Shown here: piece after piece, positions 21,688 through 32,347 of the stretch
Layout of the letters: each line of letters begins with the position of its first letter
Numbering within the stretch: the first letter of the stretch is position 1
NCBI GenBank assembly: GCA_000697665.1
Contig: KL197717.1
Coordinates: forward strand, 1,237,149 to 1,300,702
From: Jaapia argillacea MUCL 33604
Lineage: Eukaryota; Basidiomycota; Agaricomycetes; Jaapiales; Jaapiaceae
DNA: 63,554 nt
Direction: 5' to 3'
Translations under genes and position numbers: made by a program
Notes under the pieces: model-generated
Seen by the model: only the letters and a program-made list of their open reading frames with translations
What the model was told of the DNA's origin: nothing
Database searches by the model: none

Positions 21688-23140
21688 GCCAGGGCCGCCG
21701 GACTAGGAATGGTTCAAAGTGGCAACGACACTGCGAATACTCCATGACTGCCTCCGTCTTTGCCCACAGTTCGTTCGTAAATAACCTGAAGACTAAACTC
21801 TACAAGGTCACTCGCATTTATTCAAGGGAACTGACGGACCTGTTCGTGGAAACCACGTCGATATGTGAGACCGACGTTTGCCAAACGTGCCTAAATGTCC
21901 ACCGTGAGTGGTCACCCTGTCTGCTAACGTGTACTCCGGAATCTGGGTCTGGGCCGGTGAGATAAGTATAAGATACGCAGTGGAAACGTCGAGACTGGAG
22001 ATGGAAGGAGGCGAACAATCAATGAAATCATGCAGAAGCTCGCACGGCACAGGACAAACCCGCCCAATTTGATTTTGCCATCTTCTTGATGGGCATCATT
22101 TTTTTCTCTTTTCCTTTAAATTTGGATTCTGATTCAGTTTGATCTTCACCTGCTTCCAGGGCCCTGTCTCTCGCTGACTGTGTCCCATGGCCTACCTATG
22201 TCGTGCTCTCCGCCGCCCACTTGTTTTTTTGTGTCCTAGGGGATCCTATCCCGTAATGTTCTCGCAATCCGACTTCTGTTTCCCAGACTCCTCACCCAGA
22301 ACACCTTGCGGAGGATGTTGCATCTACGTGTACGAGAAATCTTACCTTCCCCACTACACTCCTTATGCCCCATTTCACACCCTTGGGTCTTCAAATTGCC
22401 CCACGGTTGACAAAAGAGGGGCAGTTGATCAGCCGTTGCCAATCTAGGAAACGTATGGTCGCCAGCTGACCTTTGCCCACCCTGCCAGGCTTCATTTCAT
22501 GAAACATATTACCTCCCGCTATACCCCGCCGCCCAGTCCCCTGGTTTATCCGCTGACCAGTATAGCTGTCGCGCTGACCATGTCAAATGGCGGCGAAATT
22601 CGGCGCTATCAGTGGAGTAACGATATCGCCAGGACAGGTTCCAGTCCTCTTGGCGGCTCTGGAGGGGAATATATCAGTAGGTAGTCATGGTGGTTGCTAA
22701 GCTCGAGATCATATACGAGACCATATTGCCTGAGATGATGTCCAATCCATTTCGACGTCCCTCGAGGGGTAAGTATATGTCTGACGATGAAGATCCCATG
22801 GCGTCGTCACAAGGTCGGCTCCATTCCTCTATCCTCTCGTTGCACAACAACGAATGTAGTGTTCTCGCAGACTAGATCGAGCGAGTGATTACCAACACAC
22901 CATTTCACTTCGCCGAGAAAAGTTCCCGAATCGTTCTCGGGCGACTTGCCTGCCAGTGGAAATCTCTCTTCCGAGTCCATAATTATCAGTATGTCCCTTA
23001 TCCATTCCTACGTGTACAATTGTACAAACCCATGGGGCAGATCATCTATTGGTGATCCATTGATCACTGACACGACCTCTGAACAATTCTCTCCTACCAT
23101 GTTTGCGTTCCTTCGGCTCGACGGGAGTTTGAGACGATCT
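21688..23140. other. gene desert, left part
   Basis: No frame with a recognisable product. It includes the distal promoter of FBA1 and unassigned DNA. Confidence 0.5.
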
Positions 23141-23911
23141 GGTGGGCATCAAGACACCCTACCGAAGCCTGATATTTCGCCTACCGAACAGGTATGTCTT
23201 GGTCTTTGCTCCATTTTTCTCATTTCCATTCCATCACCCCCGAGAGATTTCTGTTCCGCCCTGTTCCCAACATTTGGACCCACAGCTGAATTTCGTACTT
23301 CGCTCTGAAAACGATGAAGCGATACCGACCATATGGATATATACACACTTGCAGGTGAGTCTAAAGTCTCAGGATCGTTCCCGTCGTTCAACGGAAAGAC
23401 CGGGAATATGGCAAGAGGGAATTGTTCAGAGAGGATCCGGCGGGCATCAAGACACCTGACGGGTTCCTGATGCTTCGGCTATCGAAGGCATGTCTTGTCT
23501 TTGCTCCATTTCTCTAGTTCCACTCCATCACCCAGAGAGAGCGATTGGATTTATGTTCCGTCCTGTTCCTAACATTCGGACCCTCTGCCGAGTTTCGTAT
23601 CTCGTTCTGAAAGGGGCGGGACGATACCGACCACATGGATACATTTACACTTGGAGGTGGGTCTAACGTCTCAGGCAGTTCGAAATGAGCGATCTCGTCG
23701 TTCAACGGAAGGACCGTGAATATGGCACAAGAGGATCCGGTGGGCATCAAGACACCCGATAGGATCCTGATCTTTCGCCTATCGAAGAGGTATGTCTTGT
23801 TCTTTACTCCATTTCTCTAAATTCCATTCCATCACCCCAGAGAGAGCGATTCCTGTTCCGCCCTGTTCTCAACATTCGGACCCTCAACCGAATTTCGTAC
23901 CTCGGGCGCTT
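23141..23911 (+). repeat. tandem repeat, about 2.6 units of 300 bp
   Basis: Units begin with GGTGGGCATCAAGACACC or its GGCGGG variant at 23141, 23439 and 23739, so the period is 298 and 300 bp. The third unit stops near 23911. Each unit contains the same landmarks in order: GTATGTCTT, CCATTCCATCACCC, CATTTGGACCC/CATTCGGACCC, a CGTACCTCG or CGTATCTCG type word and ATACCGACCA. Stops occur in all frames, so the units are not coding now. The start does not match the sequence before 23141, so that boundary is sharp. Confidence 0.85.
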
Positions 23912-26040
23912 ATGTGACTGGAAGTCTAGCTGGCTCAACCTTCTACAGCTACGCAATTCCCTCTAGTGTCTATTCTCTATACCATCCGCCTCCAAACCCT
24001 CTCGGGTGAGCCCAAGTTTCACGGGACTATCTATAACCCCGTCGGTAAAATCACCGGAATGGTGATAAGCTAACGACGTAACATTGGACGGAATGATCGG
24101 GAACACTGCGAGAAGGATGGACGTTGAGGTGCGAAGGAAGGCCCGGTAGAGGGATTGCGAGGCTACGCATCCAGTTAATTCAGCCCCCGCCCACGGTCTT
24201 TCTCCAGCCCAGTCTTCTCTCGTTTATCTCAATCACAGAGACATGGGCTCCGATTTGTGTGGCTGTGGGTCTTACGTTGACCCCCGCGTAACCATGTGAT
24301 CAAGCCATATGTGGGAGCAGATTGGGACTGTTCAAGCAGATCTAACTAGGATCGTCCACCGAAGATGGCACCGGGTGGCGGTACACGCCAAACGGAATTA
24401 AATTAGACTGCAGTCAAAGCCATCAATATTATTTCCATTCTCATACATACCCACTGGTCTTTCCTCGGGGCGAAGTCGCGGACTACAATTTTTTTTTTTG
24501 CGGAACCGGATTTCTCACCAACATAAGATTCGAGTGTGGAGGTCTTGTGCGTTGTGTCGCCTCCAGTGCGTTGGCACTGCGAAGTCGTAACTCATTCCCG
24601 ATCCGAAGTTCCCAGCGCTGACAGAAACTTACCTCCAGCCTTGATGTCTCACCTACTAGATCATGTTACGAATCAGTGACCATGACCACTGAAATGATAA
24701 ACTTCAAGTTGCCTTGGGCAGGCGCTCGGAAAAGAAAACAGCATTACTGATCCGAAGGATTGAGTATGCTACGTGGAAGGGAGGACTACCCACCCTGTCT
24801 TCAATGCTCTATCCCTATCCCAGCTGCTGGCAGTCAATTTCAATGCCCTGGGTCCTTAAACTTCTCGTCGCAGGAGGCATGCATTGACCTCCTGGACACA
24901 TCCCAAAATCTGAGTCAATGGTTACGAAGGTCATCTATTTCAGACGCTCCGAGTCGGGTTCGGACTTGAGCCACTTGTACTGGTTGCAGCAGGTGGCTAA
25001 TCTTGTGATATCTCCACACGGACCTTTTCCTGAAATTTCTTGGTCTGGTCATCTGCTTGGGACGGCATCTAAGCCTCTCCGAGTGGGGAGAAACCATTCG
25101 GTACTGCGTATACTTGCCGGATTCCACACACAAGCTGGCTCGTCATTATCGCTGCGTGTTGCGACAACACGTGTCGACCTCCTTGCACATATCCTCGACA
25201 TTAAGTGGTTAATCTCCTGTAATCCCCGCGAATGTGGCTGGGTAATTCCTTCGCGATGTTCATCGTGTCATCGACCTCACTTTTCTTCCATCGGGTACCG
25301 TATTTGGATTCCACGGCGCAACACAGCAATGCCTTCGGACAGCCCCTTGAATCAGTCGATCACCCTGACGAGTCCTATCGATGCACACGCAGCTCTTTCC
25401 ATTCTGGTTCTATACCGGTAACCTCGATAAGCGAAAGCAGCGCTTCAAGGCTTGTCTCGGACGTTTCGCGACACGTTGATTCTTTGCCACAGCGTCTATC
25501 CGCGAGAGACGCATGCCTTACGAATCTTCGGGCTAGATGCCGCTCGTTCTCCGAACAAGTCGTCATTAATTCGGGTCCTTTCTGCCGCAGGCCCTTGCTC
25601 TGACTCGCTTTGTCTCTGGTGTTTTGTGCCTGGCATAAGTTTGTACCACTGTGTGCGTCTTCAGGTACGTCTTTTGCACCGCCTCTCAGCATAGTAGCGG
25701 AAGCGCATCTAATAACCCCAAACATCAAGCTTACAAACCGGAAGCATCAACCTGTGTTCCTATACACCGATATGAAGTCCGCCACTCAGACGAAGCGCCC
25801 GGCACGTGATCTTCGAGGAGTCGACTCTCCGTAACCAAGGCTAAGTCATGGTGGTTGTACCAAACCTTTGGCGTTTTCCATAGTGCCGGATTCGCTGTAA
25901 TGCAGCGGCTAGCCCCACTGGTACCATTCGCCGAGATACCCTTCACCAAGTTTCGCGTTTTAGAACGAAAGAGGGCTGGTGTATATGAAGGTAGATGCAA
26001 GAGAGTGTAGTTCTCATCGCATCCCACCAAATCTCAAGTC
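23912..26040. other. gene desert, right part
   Basis: About 2.1 kb with overlapping frames on both strands (the longest are 24918-25421 plus and 25375-25728 minus) but no family resemblance and no consistent splice model. It may contain decayed genes. Confidence 0.45.
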
Positions 26041-26740
26041 ATGGACACTGGCCACAACCCCTTTGGAGACTGGGCGTTGAGCGGATCGGCCAGCTACGGT
26101 CCTCCACCGTCCGTGTTTGGTGCACTCCCATACCCGCAGTCCAATTCTTCAGCTGGTGTCACGACCTTGACATTTACCGCCATGAATCCGAACATCCTTG
26201 ACTGTTTGGTGATCGATGCCCAGTCGACTGTCCAATTTCGTGTGTCTTCGAACACCTCACCAGTCTTTAGTGGCATCAGGGACGCTGGTGGGACCACCAT
26301 TGCCCTCATCGAGTGGCGCGCACACCCCACCGTAGAGATTCGAGGGATTGTGCTGAAGCAAGATGTACAGAGCTGGCTGGCTCTGACATCTGGCACGCAG
26401 TAAGTTTTGAAAAAATTATTCTTGATCATAGGCTCACGAATTGGATATGTCTTCGTAGATCCCCGAGCCGTCTCATGACGATTGGCAACCAACGTTACTA
26501 TTGGGTCCCTGTCAGGGATGATATCAATGTGAGTTTACTTCTTACCCTCGAGTCGTCATACAAGCCTCATGGATTCCGCAGCTATACACTACTGCTTCCA
26601 CTCCTCAGGTCATAGCAAGCATTAACAGGGGTTCCAACGCCGTCACATTGAGCTTGTATCCTACGGCCATGGAGCCGGGCCTGATGAAAGCCTGCGTTGT
26701 CGCCACAGTCCTTTTGCAATCTGCCCGTAACATTGATTGA
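26041..26740 (+). CDS. DUF6593-family protein
   Basis: Three exons, 26041-26399, 26459-26528 and 26582-26740, coding for 195 residues. The product matches the Agaricomycete DUF6593 pattern: a Pro/Ser-rich start, TLTFTAMNPNILDCLVID, then ALIEWRAHPTVEIRG, a short charged linker ending YYWVP, and the ending YPTAMEPGLMKACVVATVL. The family is large and lineage-specific in mushroom-forming fungi, with no known biochemical role. There is no signal peptide or membrane segment. It is convergent with the DUF3445 gene 245 bp away. Confidence 0.88.
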
Positions 26741-26984
26741 CCGAGTCTTTCAATGCGACCCCTGTATTACTAGTAGTCTGTATCCATAGCGCCGCTGTAT
26801 CTCTAGCTTCTCCTTGCTCCCTCGACGTTCCTAGTTTACTTCGTTGTCCCCACTAATATTCACCATTCGATACACGACTTTGCCATTTGTTCTGCGATAA
26901 TCCCAAAAAAAGTTATTTATTGTATTCTATCTGTTTCAGCCAGACATTTCTCTCGCAACGTCAAACAAGTTCAAGTCACTTTCC

Positions 26985-28787
26985 TCAACGACCTCCAGGG
27001 TGCGGCGAAGCGAGTGTGCTCAACAATTGCTCTGAATCGGTGGGCTTAGCGAGGCTAGTCTGGGTGTTTGGGTACTTCTTGTCCTTGATCAGTTCTCGGA
27101 AGGCAGCGACCTCCTCCGTGCCACTACGAAGGGGTAAGCCAAGTAATCCGGAATGTCCGCGAAAAGCGCCAACACGTACGTGATCAGCCCTCTCTCGATC
27201 TGGGCACTGGTGAGTTCTGCGAGATAGGGAAGCAGTCGTTCTTGATAAGCAGGCGCAACCTTATACTGATTATCGATTCGGGGCGGAATGGAATGAGCTA
27301 TAGCCGGGATAAGCTTTTCACGGGCCGACCAACCTTCATCAGTTTTTCATCTGCCTCCAAGTGCACCTTGGTGAGAAGAGCAGGGATAAGAGGGCTATCC
27401 GCGAAATCCTCGATGCGCTTCATGATAGGATGGCTGCGGTGAGGAGATCAAACCCAGACCAGGAAAGTTGATCAGTGCTGAGTGACGACGTTGATGACGG
27501 GAGAACTGACACGCCAAATATGATACCCTTTGTTCGAGGCAGCTTTCTGAAGGTTTGATGATCGACACGAAAGAATAGATCCTTCGGGTGTAGCTCTTTC
27601 GGGAGTTCCTGATCATTATGAAGAGAGGCAATGCCATCTAAAAGGAATAACGGTTCAGAGGCTCTGCAGACTTTCACAGACAGCTCAATAACGAGAAACA
27701 TACGCCAATGTAGGTTTCGATCGTCAACAATCTCCCAGCTCGTTCGTTCAAATGGCTCGGTCGGTTTGAATCTTTTGAGAGTCCGTTCCACACTCATCAA
27801 TATCTTCTCGTGGAAGTAGGGGACAGGGGCGTGCACTTGTTTCATAGTCTTGTTAATCTTTCGGGACAGCAAGTAGAAGCCTGTGCGGATCAGAGTCAAC
27901 CACGAGATATGAGATGCGCGGGAGAAGCACTTACCAGGAAAGGCAACTAGACCACCAGTAAAATATACTTCGCCATCTTCGCGCTCTCGTCCCATAAGAA
28001 AATCGTCCTGAACGAGACTTGGTGGAATTGAGCAAAGGGAGTTACACATCCCAAATCGGAAGACGCACCGTGAACAAACCATCAGCGCGTCGACTCCCTT
28101 CTTTCCTTCGAGGTTCGTCAGACGTTCATCGGTTACTTTGTTCCAGATACCGGAGCCCTTGCAGTCTATCTTTTCGAACAAGGTTGGATACCGTTTCGGC
28201 AGGTAGTCGACGAGTATCTCCATGAGTTCTCCGCAGGCTTCGTCGTTGTCCGGTGTGGAATCAATCACATGTCGCCCTATGTTTCACGGAAAAACCTTCA
28301 GACACAAAGGTCGGGCAAGGCATATCTGAGTGATGAAATACCTTTCTCTGCGATTACTCGAGCTTTCTCATCAATGTACCATTTGAGGTCCTTGTCAATC
28401 TCGATCCAGTCGTTGATATGCATGGGTTGGTGGGACATCGTCTGAAGTTAAAGTCAGCTCACCGCTAACCGTATTCGTATTCTAGACGGTGCCAATAGAG
28501 CAATCACACACCTGGTAATACGGCCATCTAACGGTCTTGTTGACATAGAGATGATTCCTCGTCGTGGCATGTTCCTTGAGATCAAAGTCAATTTGGGTGG
28601 GACGAAGTCAAGGTTGTGGAGTAGAATGTACCAGATCAAAGTCGTAAAGTGGGTCAGGATCGGGGAGCGAGTCTTTCTCCACCAACGCAATCTTGACTGG
28701 GCCGGCCTTTGTGCGGGTGGAAAAGTACCATACAGTGAAGATGACACAACTGAAGAAGAGGGCATCAAGCAACAAGAAGGGAGCCAT
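26985..28787 (-). CDS. DUF3445 protein (haem-dependent oxidative N-demethylase-like)
   Basis: Ten exons: 28787-28632, 28574-28512, 28441-28342, 28276-28069, 28017-27935, 27880-27704, 27637-27511, 27433-27334, 27265-27180 and 27123-26985, coding for 412 residues. The N-terminus is a membrane anchor (LLLDALFFSCVIFTVWYF). The core follows the DUF3445 order: NDWIEIDKDLKWYIDEKARV, ELMEILVDYLPKRYPTLF, VQDDFLMG, GGLVAFPGFYLLSRKINK, QVHAPVPYFHEKI, LHPKDLFFRVDHQTFRKLPR and a C-terminal helical part ending near QERLLPYLAEL. The bacterial relative HODM oxidatively demethylates dimethylamine using haem; fungal substrates are not known. The exon 7 donor (GTCAGT at 27510) was chosen because only it keeps the frame. 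Confidence 0.85.
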
Positions 28788-29383
28788 TGGAGCACTGTCG
28801 ATAGGACGGTTGCAGAGCTGCCTTATCTACGAGTCCTCGCGGCGGGAGATTCAGGCTCTCAATGCCTATGATCAAATAGTTGCCTATTTCACAGATGAAC
28901 GATGGCAGTGGACCTCAAGTTGAGAGGATAAGACAACGTTAGCCGAAACTCGTGTGTCCAGAGATATCGTACTATCTTAGCCAACAGGCGTGAGATTTGA
29001 CGTAGGGTGAGCTTCGATATCGCAGCAGATGACAAGTGGTTCCGCTTTGTCGGTCACGAGGCTACAAGAGACTCCAAGAGAACCAATCAAGAGAAGTGGA
29101 GGGGTGTGTGTTTCCTTGTTTCCTGGTCGGGGAAGCGGCAACCCATAACAAAAACGGTGACGGACGATGGTGATTCAGGTGATCACTTATCAGGAGTCAG
29201 ATCCAAGTGAAATGCGATAACGCGCCCAAGAGGTGCTTCCTGAGAGCTCCTTGAGAGAACTTGATAAGAATATTGTTACCGAGATAGAGCGTGAATGTGA
29301 AGCCTTGAAAAAGAGCCTGAGGAGGAGGAGGAGAAAGCCCACCCGTGGACGACAAACACATTTCGCTGATTCCTTCAGCAATA
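28788..29383. promoter_or_regulatory. divergent promoter between the DUF3445 gene and the permease
   Basis: 596 bp between two divergent start codons. It contains no gene and may be a shared control region. Candidate GATA-type words occur, but none is striking enough to call. Confidence 0.45.
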
Positions 29384-32031
29384 ATGTCGCAGCAGCAAGA
29401 GAAGAAGCAAGTAACCGTCGGGACCTTGACGATTGAGGAAGAGGATGAACGACTCCGTCAACTCGGCATTCGCCGAGAATTGCGGAAGGAGTTCACCAAC
29501 TTCACAACACTCAGTTTCGCTCTTGGAATCCTAGGGTAAGTATCTCCTATCCGTCTGAGATGTATATCTGCTAACCTCGGCGACTCTGCAGATGCTCGGC
29601 TAGTATAGCATCGACCTTCAACACCCCCCTTCTCCTTGGAGGCCCTGCCACTGCCATTTGGGCCTGGTTTCTCGGTTGCTTTGGTTGCTTAGCTATTGCT
29701 GCATCAGTTGCAGGTACGCCATGTTGCTAATCGTGGGCTAGCTTTACTGAAGCCTTGCTACCCCTTCAGAGCTTGTTTCAGCTTATCCCACCGCTGGGGG
29801 GATTTATACTAGTACTGCGTATGTCGTCCCAGTCAAGTACAGACGCAGTATCACTTTTATTGCAGCATGGTACGCGTTTTTCAGCGAATGATGAGTATCA
29901 TAACGCGCCAATCCTGTGAAACTTACAGGATAACTGTCATCGGCCAGCTCTCCACACCCGCTTCCGTCGTATTTGCCTTGTAATTGGCCTTTGCCCTGTT
30001 TGTCATCGTTGCATACTCATGAAGTCGACTTGGCAGGTCTCAGATGATTTTTGCGGCTGCGACCATTGCTTCAGATGGCACATTTATTGCTTCTACTGGT
30101 CAAATTCTCGGTCTCTATGTTGGTCTCAATGTCGCGATCGGCATCTTGAACAGTATGCCAACCAGATTCATCCATAAGTTGACACATTTCTATGGTGAAT
30201 TATTCCTTAAACATACCGAAGTATCCTAACAATGATTTGGATAGTTCTTGTCAACCTCATCACTACCGTCGCGGTCATCATCGCAATCCCAGCTGGTGGA
30301 GCCGGGAATTTGGCCGACCATAAGTTCGTCTGGACCAATGTGAGTAGTTGATGATCTCATTGTACAAGACTGGCTGACCATTTGGTGCAGATAACTGATG
30401 GATCTGGATGGAATAGTCGGGGCTTTGCATTCCTTCTTGGTCTCCTCAGCGTACAATGGGTCATGGTAAAGCCGTCGTCCTCGACATATCGTCATCCACA
30501 TTGAATTATTTGAATTTTTCAGACTGACTAACGACGCAGCTGCTCGTATGTACTCCGGTTATGCTGCTTGCAAGGCGACAGATTCTAATCCTTCTTATGG
30601 TAGATATGTCCGAGGAAGTCAAGAACGCTGCTGTAGCAGCACCTGTCGCGATTGTTTCCGCTGGTAATACCATCCCACCACGACCAAATCGTCTCCCTGC
30701 ATCTCACTTGACCTTGTCTTTCAGTCGTTCTCACAGGAATCTTTGGATTCTTCGTCAATGTTTCCCTCTGCTACGGTATTCGTGATATGTCAGCGTTACC
30801 TGGCCCTACGGGTTTGGCTTTCTCTCAAGTGAGCTATAAATCTACCTCGATAGATTGCTTGTAATGTTAATCATGGACTTCTATCCTTAGATCTTGTGGG
30901 ACAACCTCGGGAAGAAGGGCGCCTTGGCCCTATGGTCGTTCGTCATTCTTTTGCAAACCATGACTGCAGCCACATGTCAACTGGCCGCCGTGCGAAGTAA
31001 GCCTATGCATTGTTATCTCGTCTTCCACTAATATCTAATACGTGAACATCTTCAGGTATCTATGCTATATCGCGTGACGTTCGCACCTATCTCTCGAATT
31101 AGTCCCACGATTATCGTACTGATTGGAGGTTCAGAACGCTCTCCCGGATGGCAAGCTTTGCGCCAAAGTATGGCGGAAGACTGGGACACCTGTGAATGCT
31201 GTTATCCTCACGGTAGTCGCCGCGGCACTTTTCGGCTTGCTTGACCTCGCATCGTATGTAGCGGTGAGTGCTTCGATGACCTCTTGATAACGCCAACAAC
31301 TCACAAATACCCATGCCCAAAGATCAATGCCGTGTTCAGGTAAGCTCAACAGAATATTCAGAAATCCAGGAGAGGTTTAACGCCACATCAACAGCGTAAC
31401 AGCTGTAGCTCTCGATCTGTCTTATGCGGTGAGGATGATCTTGGAACGGTTCTACACAGAAGGCTCACCTTTGTGTGTTCCAGATTCCAGTACTGGCCAA
31501 ATTGGCGATTTGGTTAATGGACCACTCAGAGACGAAATTCACCCCCGGACCATTCTATCTGGGAAAGTGGGGGTATGCAATAAACGCATACGCTCTCATC
31601 TGGTAGGTAGAGCACCTCCGACTATCCTTCACTCTACTTACCTGGAACAAAGGACGGCACTGGAGACTGGGTAGGCTCCAATGCGACCCCCCAACCCGTT
31701 GATATCTGACACCCACGTTCTAGCATTCTCATCATGCCTCAAGTCTATCCTGTCACTGCGCTCACCATGAACTACGCTGGACCCATAATCGGCGGAGTCT
31801 GTGCTCTATCGTGGATTTGGTATAAACTTGTCTGGGTAAGGTCAATCCCGTTGTCACTTGAGCAACTCATGAGACGATTTTCTCCCATAGTATCGACATT
31901 ACGATGGACCTGGAGGTCGCATGGTCTCTGCTCGTTGCTCCACTATCGACATCGAGGGGAAGAGTGACAAGGGCACCGATGTTGGCATATCCGTCCAGGG
32001 AGTCAACAGCCGCTCTGACGATGGGGCGTAA
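29384..32031 (+). CDS. amino acid/GABA permease (APC family) with one frameshift
   Basis: Eighteen exons: 29384-29535, 29592-29713, 29770-29869, 29929-29979, 30037-30194, 30245-30339, 30391-30465, 30523-30545, 30604-30663, 30725-30828, 30891-30996, 31056-31078, 31135-31263, 31323-31339, 31395-31428, 31484-31602, 31724-31835 and 31891-32031, about 539 residues. Features of Uga4-like permeases are present: the LRKEFTNFTTLSFALGILG start, SAYPTAGGIY, HMSEEVKNAAVAAPVAIVSA, YAISRDNALPDG and TGTPVNAV. It is a plasma-membrane carrier with about 12 helices. In exon 8 the conserved TDYDAAAH motif reads ACT GAC TAAC GAC, one base too long, near 30530. All other junctions agree. Skipping to a later acceptor (CGCAG at 30539) keeps an open frame but deletes the motif. 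A Met at 29345 in the same frame is an alternative start. Confidence 0.85.
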
Positions 32032-32347
32032 ATCTGACGTCCGTGCTGCGTTCCCCCTTGTACTTATTTATCAATCCCATTTCTCGAGCAATTTGTATTC
32101 CACAAAATATCCACAACGGAACAGCACAACCTGGTTGATCGTGGCCACTTGACTCTCCATGAAGCGTCTCTTCGCCCTGGTTACCGCCCGCAACCGCACT
32201 CGCAACACTCCCCTCACATTGAGAGGATGGAGGATTGTCGGGCTAACATGGTCCCCACAAGATTCCGACAAGCAACACATTATCTTTCTTATGTCAGTTG
32301 TACTCCACAACATATACACGATATAATTTAAAGCTATCTTGGTCGCT
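32032..32347. other. 3' ends of two convergent genes
   Basis: A 316-bp interval between the permease stop and the Nup96 stop. No gene is seen. Confidence 0.6.

Noticed and set aside
31079-31150. apparent in-frame stop and frameshift in the permease
   Set aside because: A canonical 56-bp intron (31079-31134) restores RDNALPDGK and the frame, so this is not a lesion.
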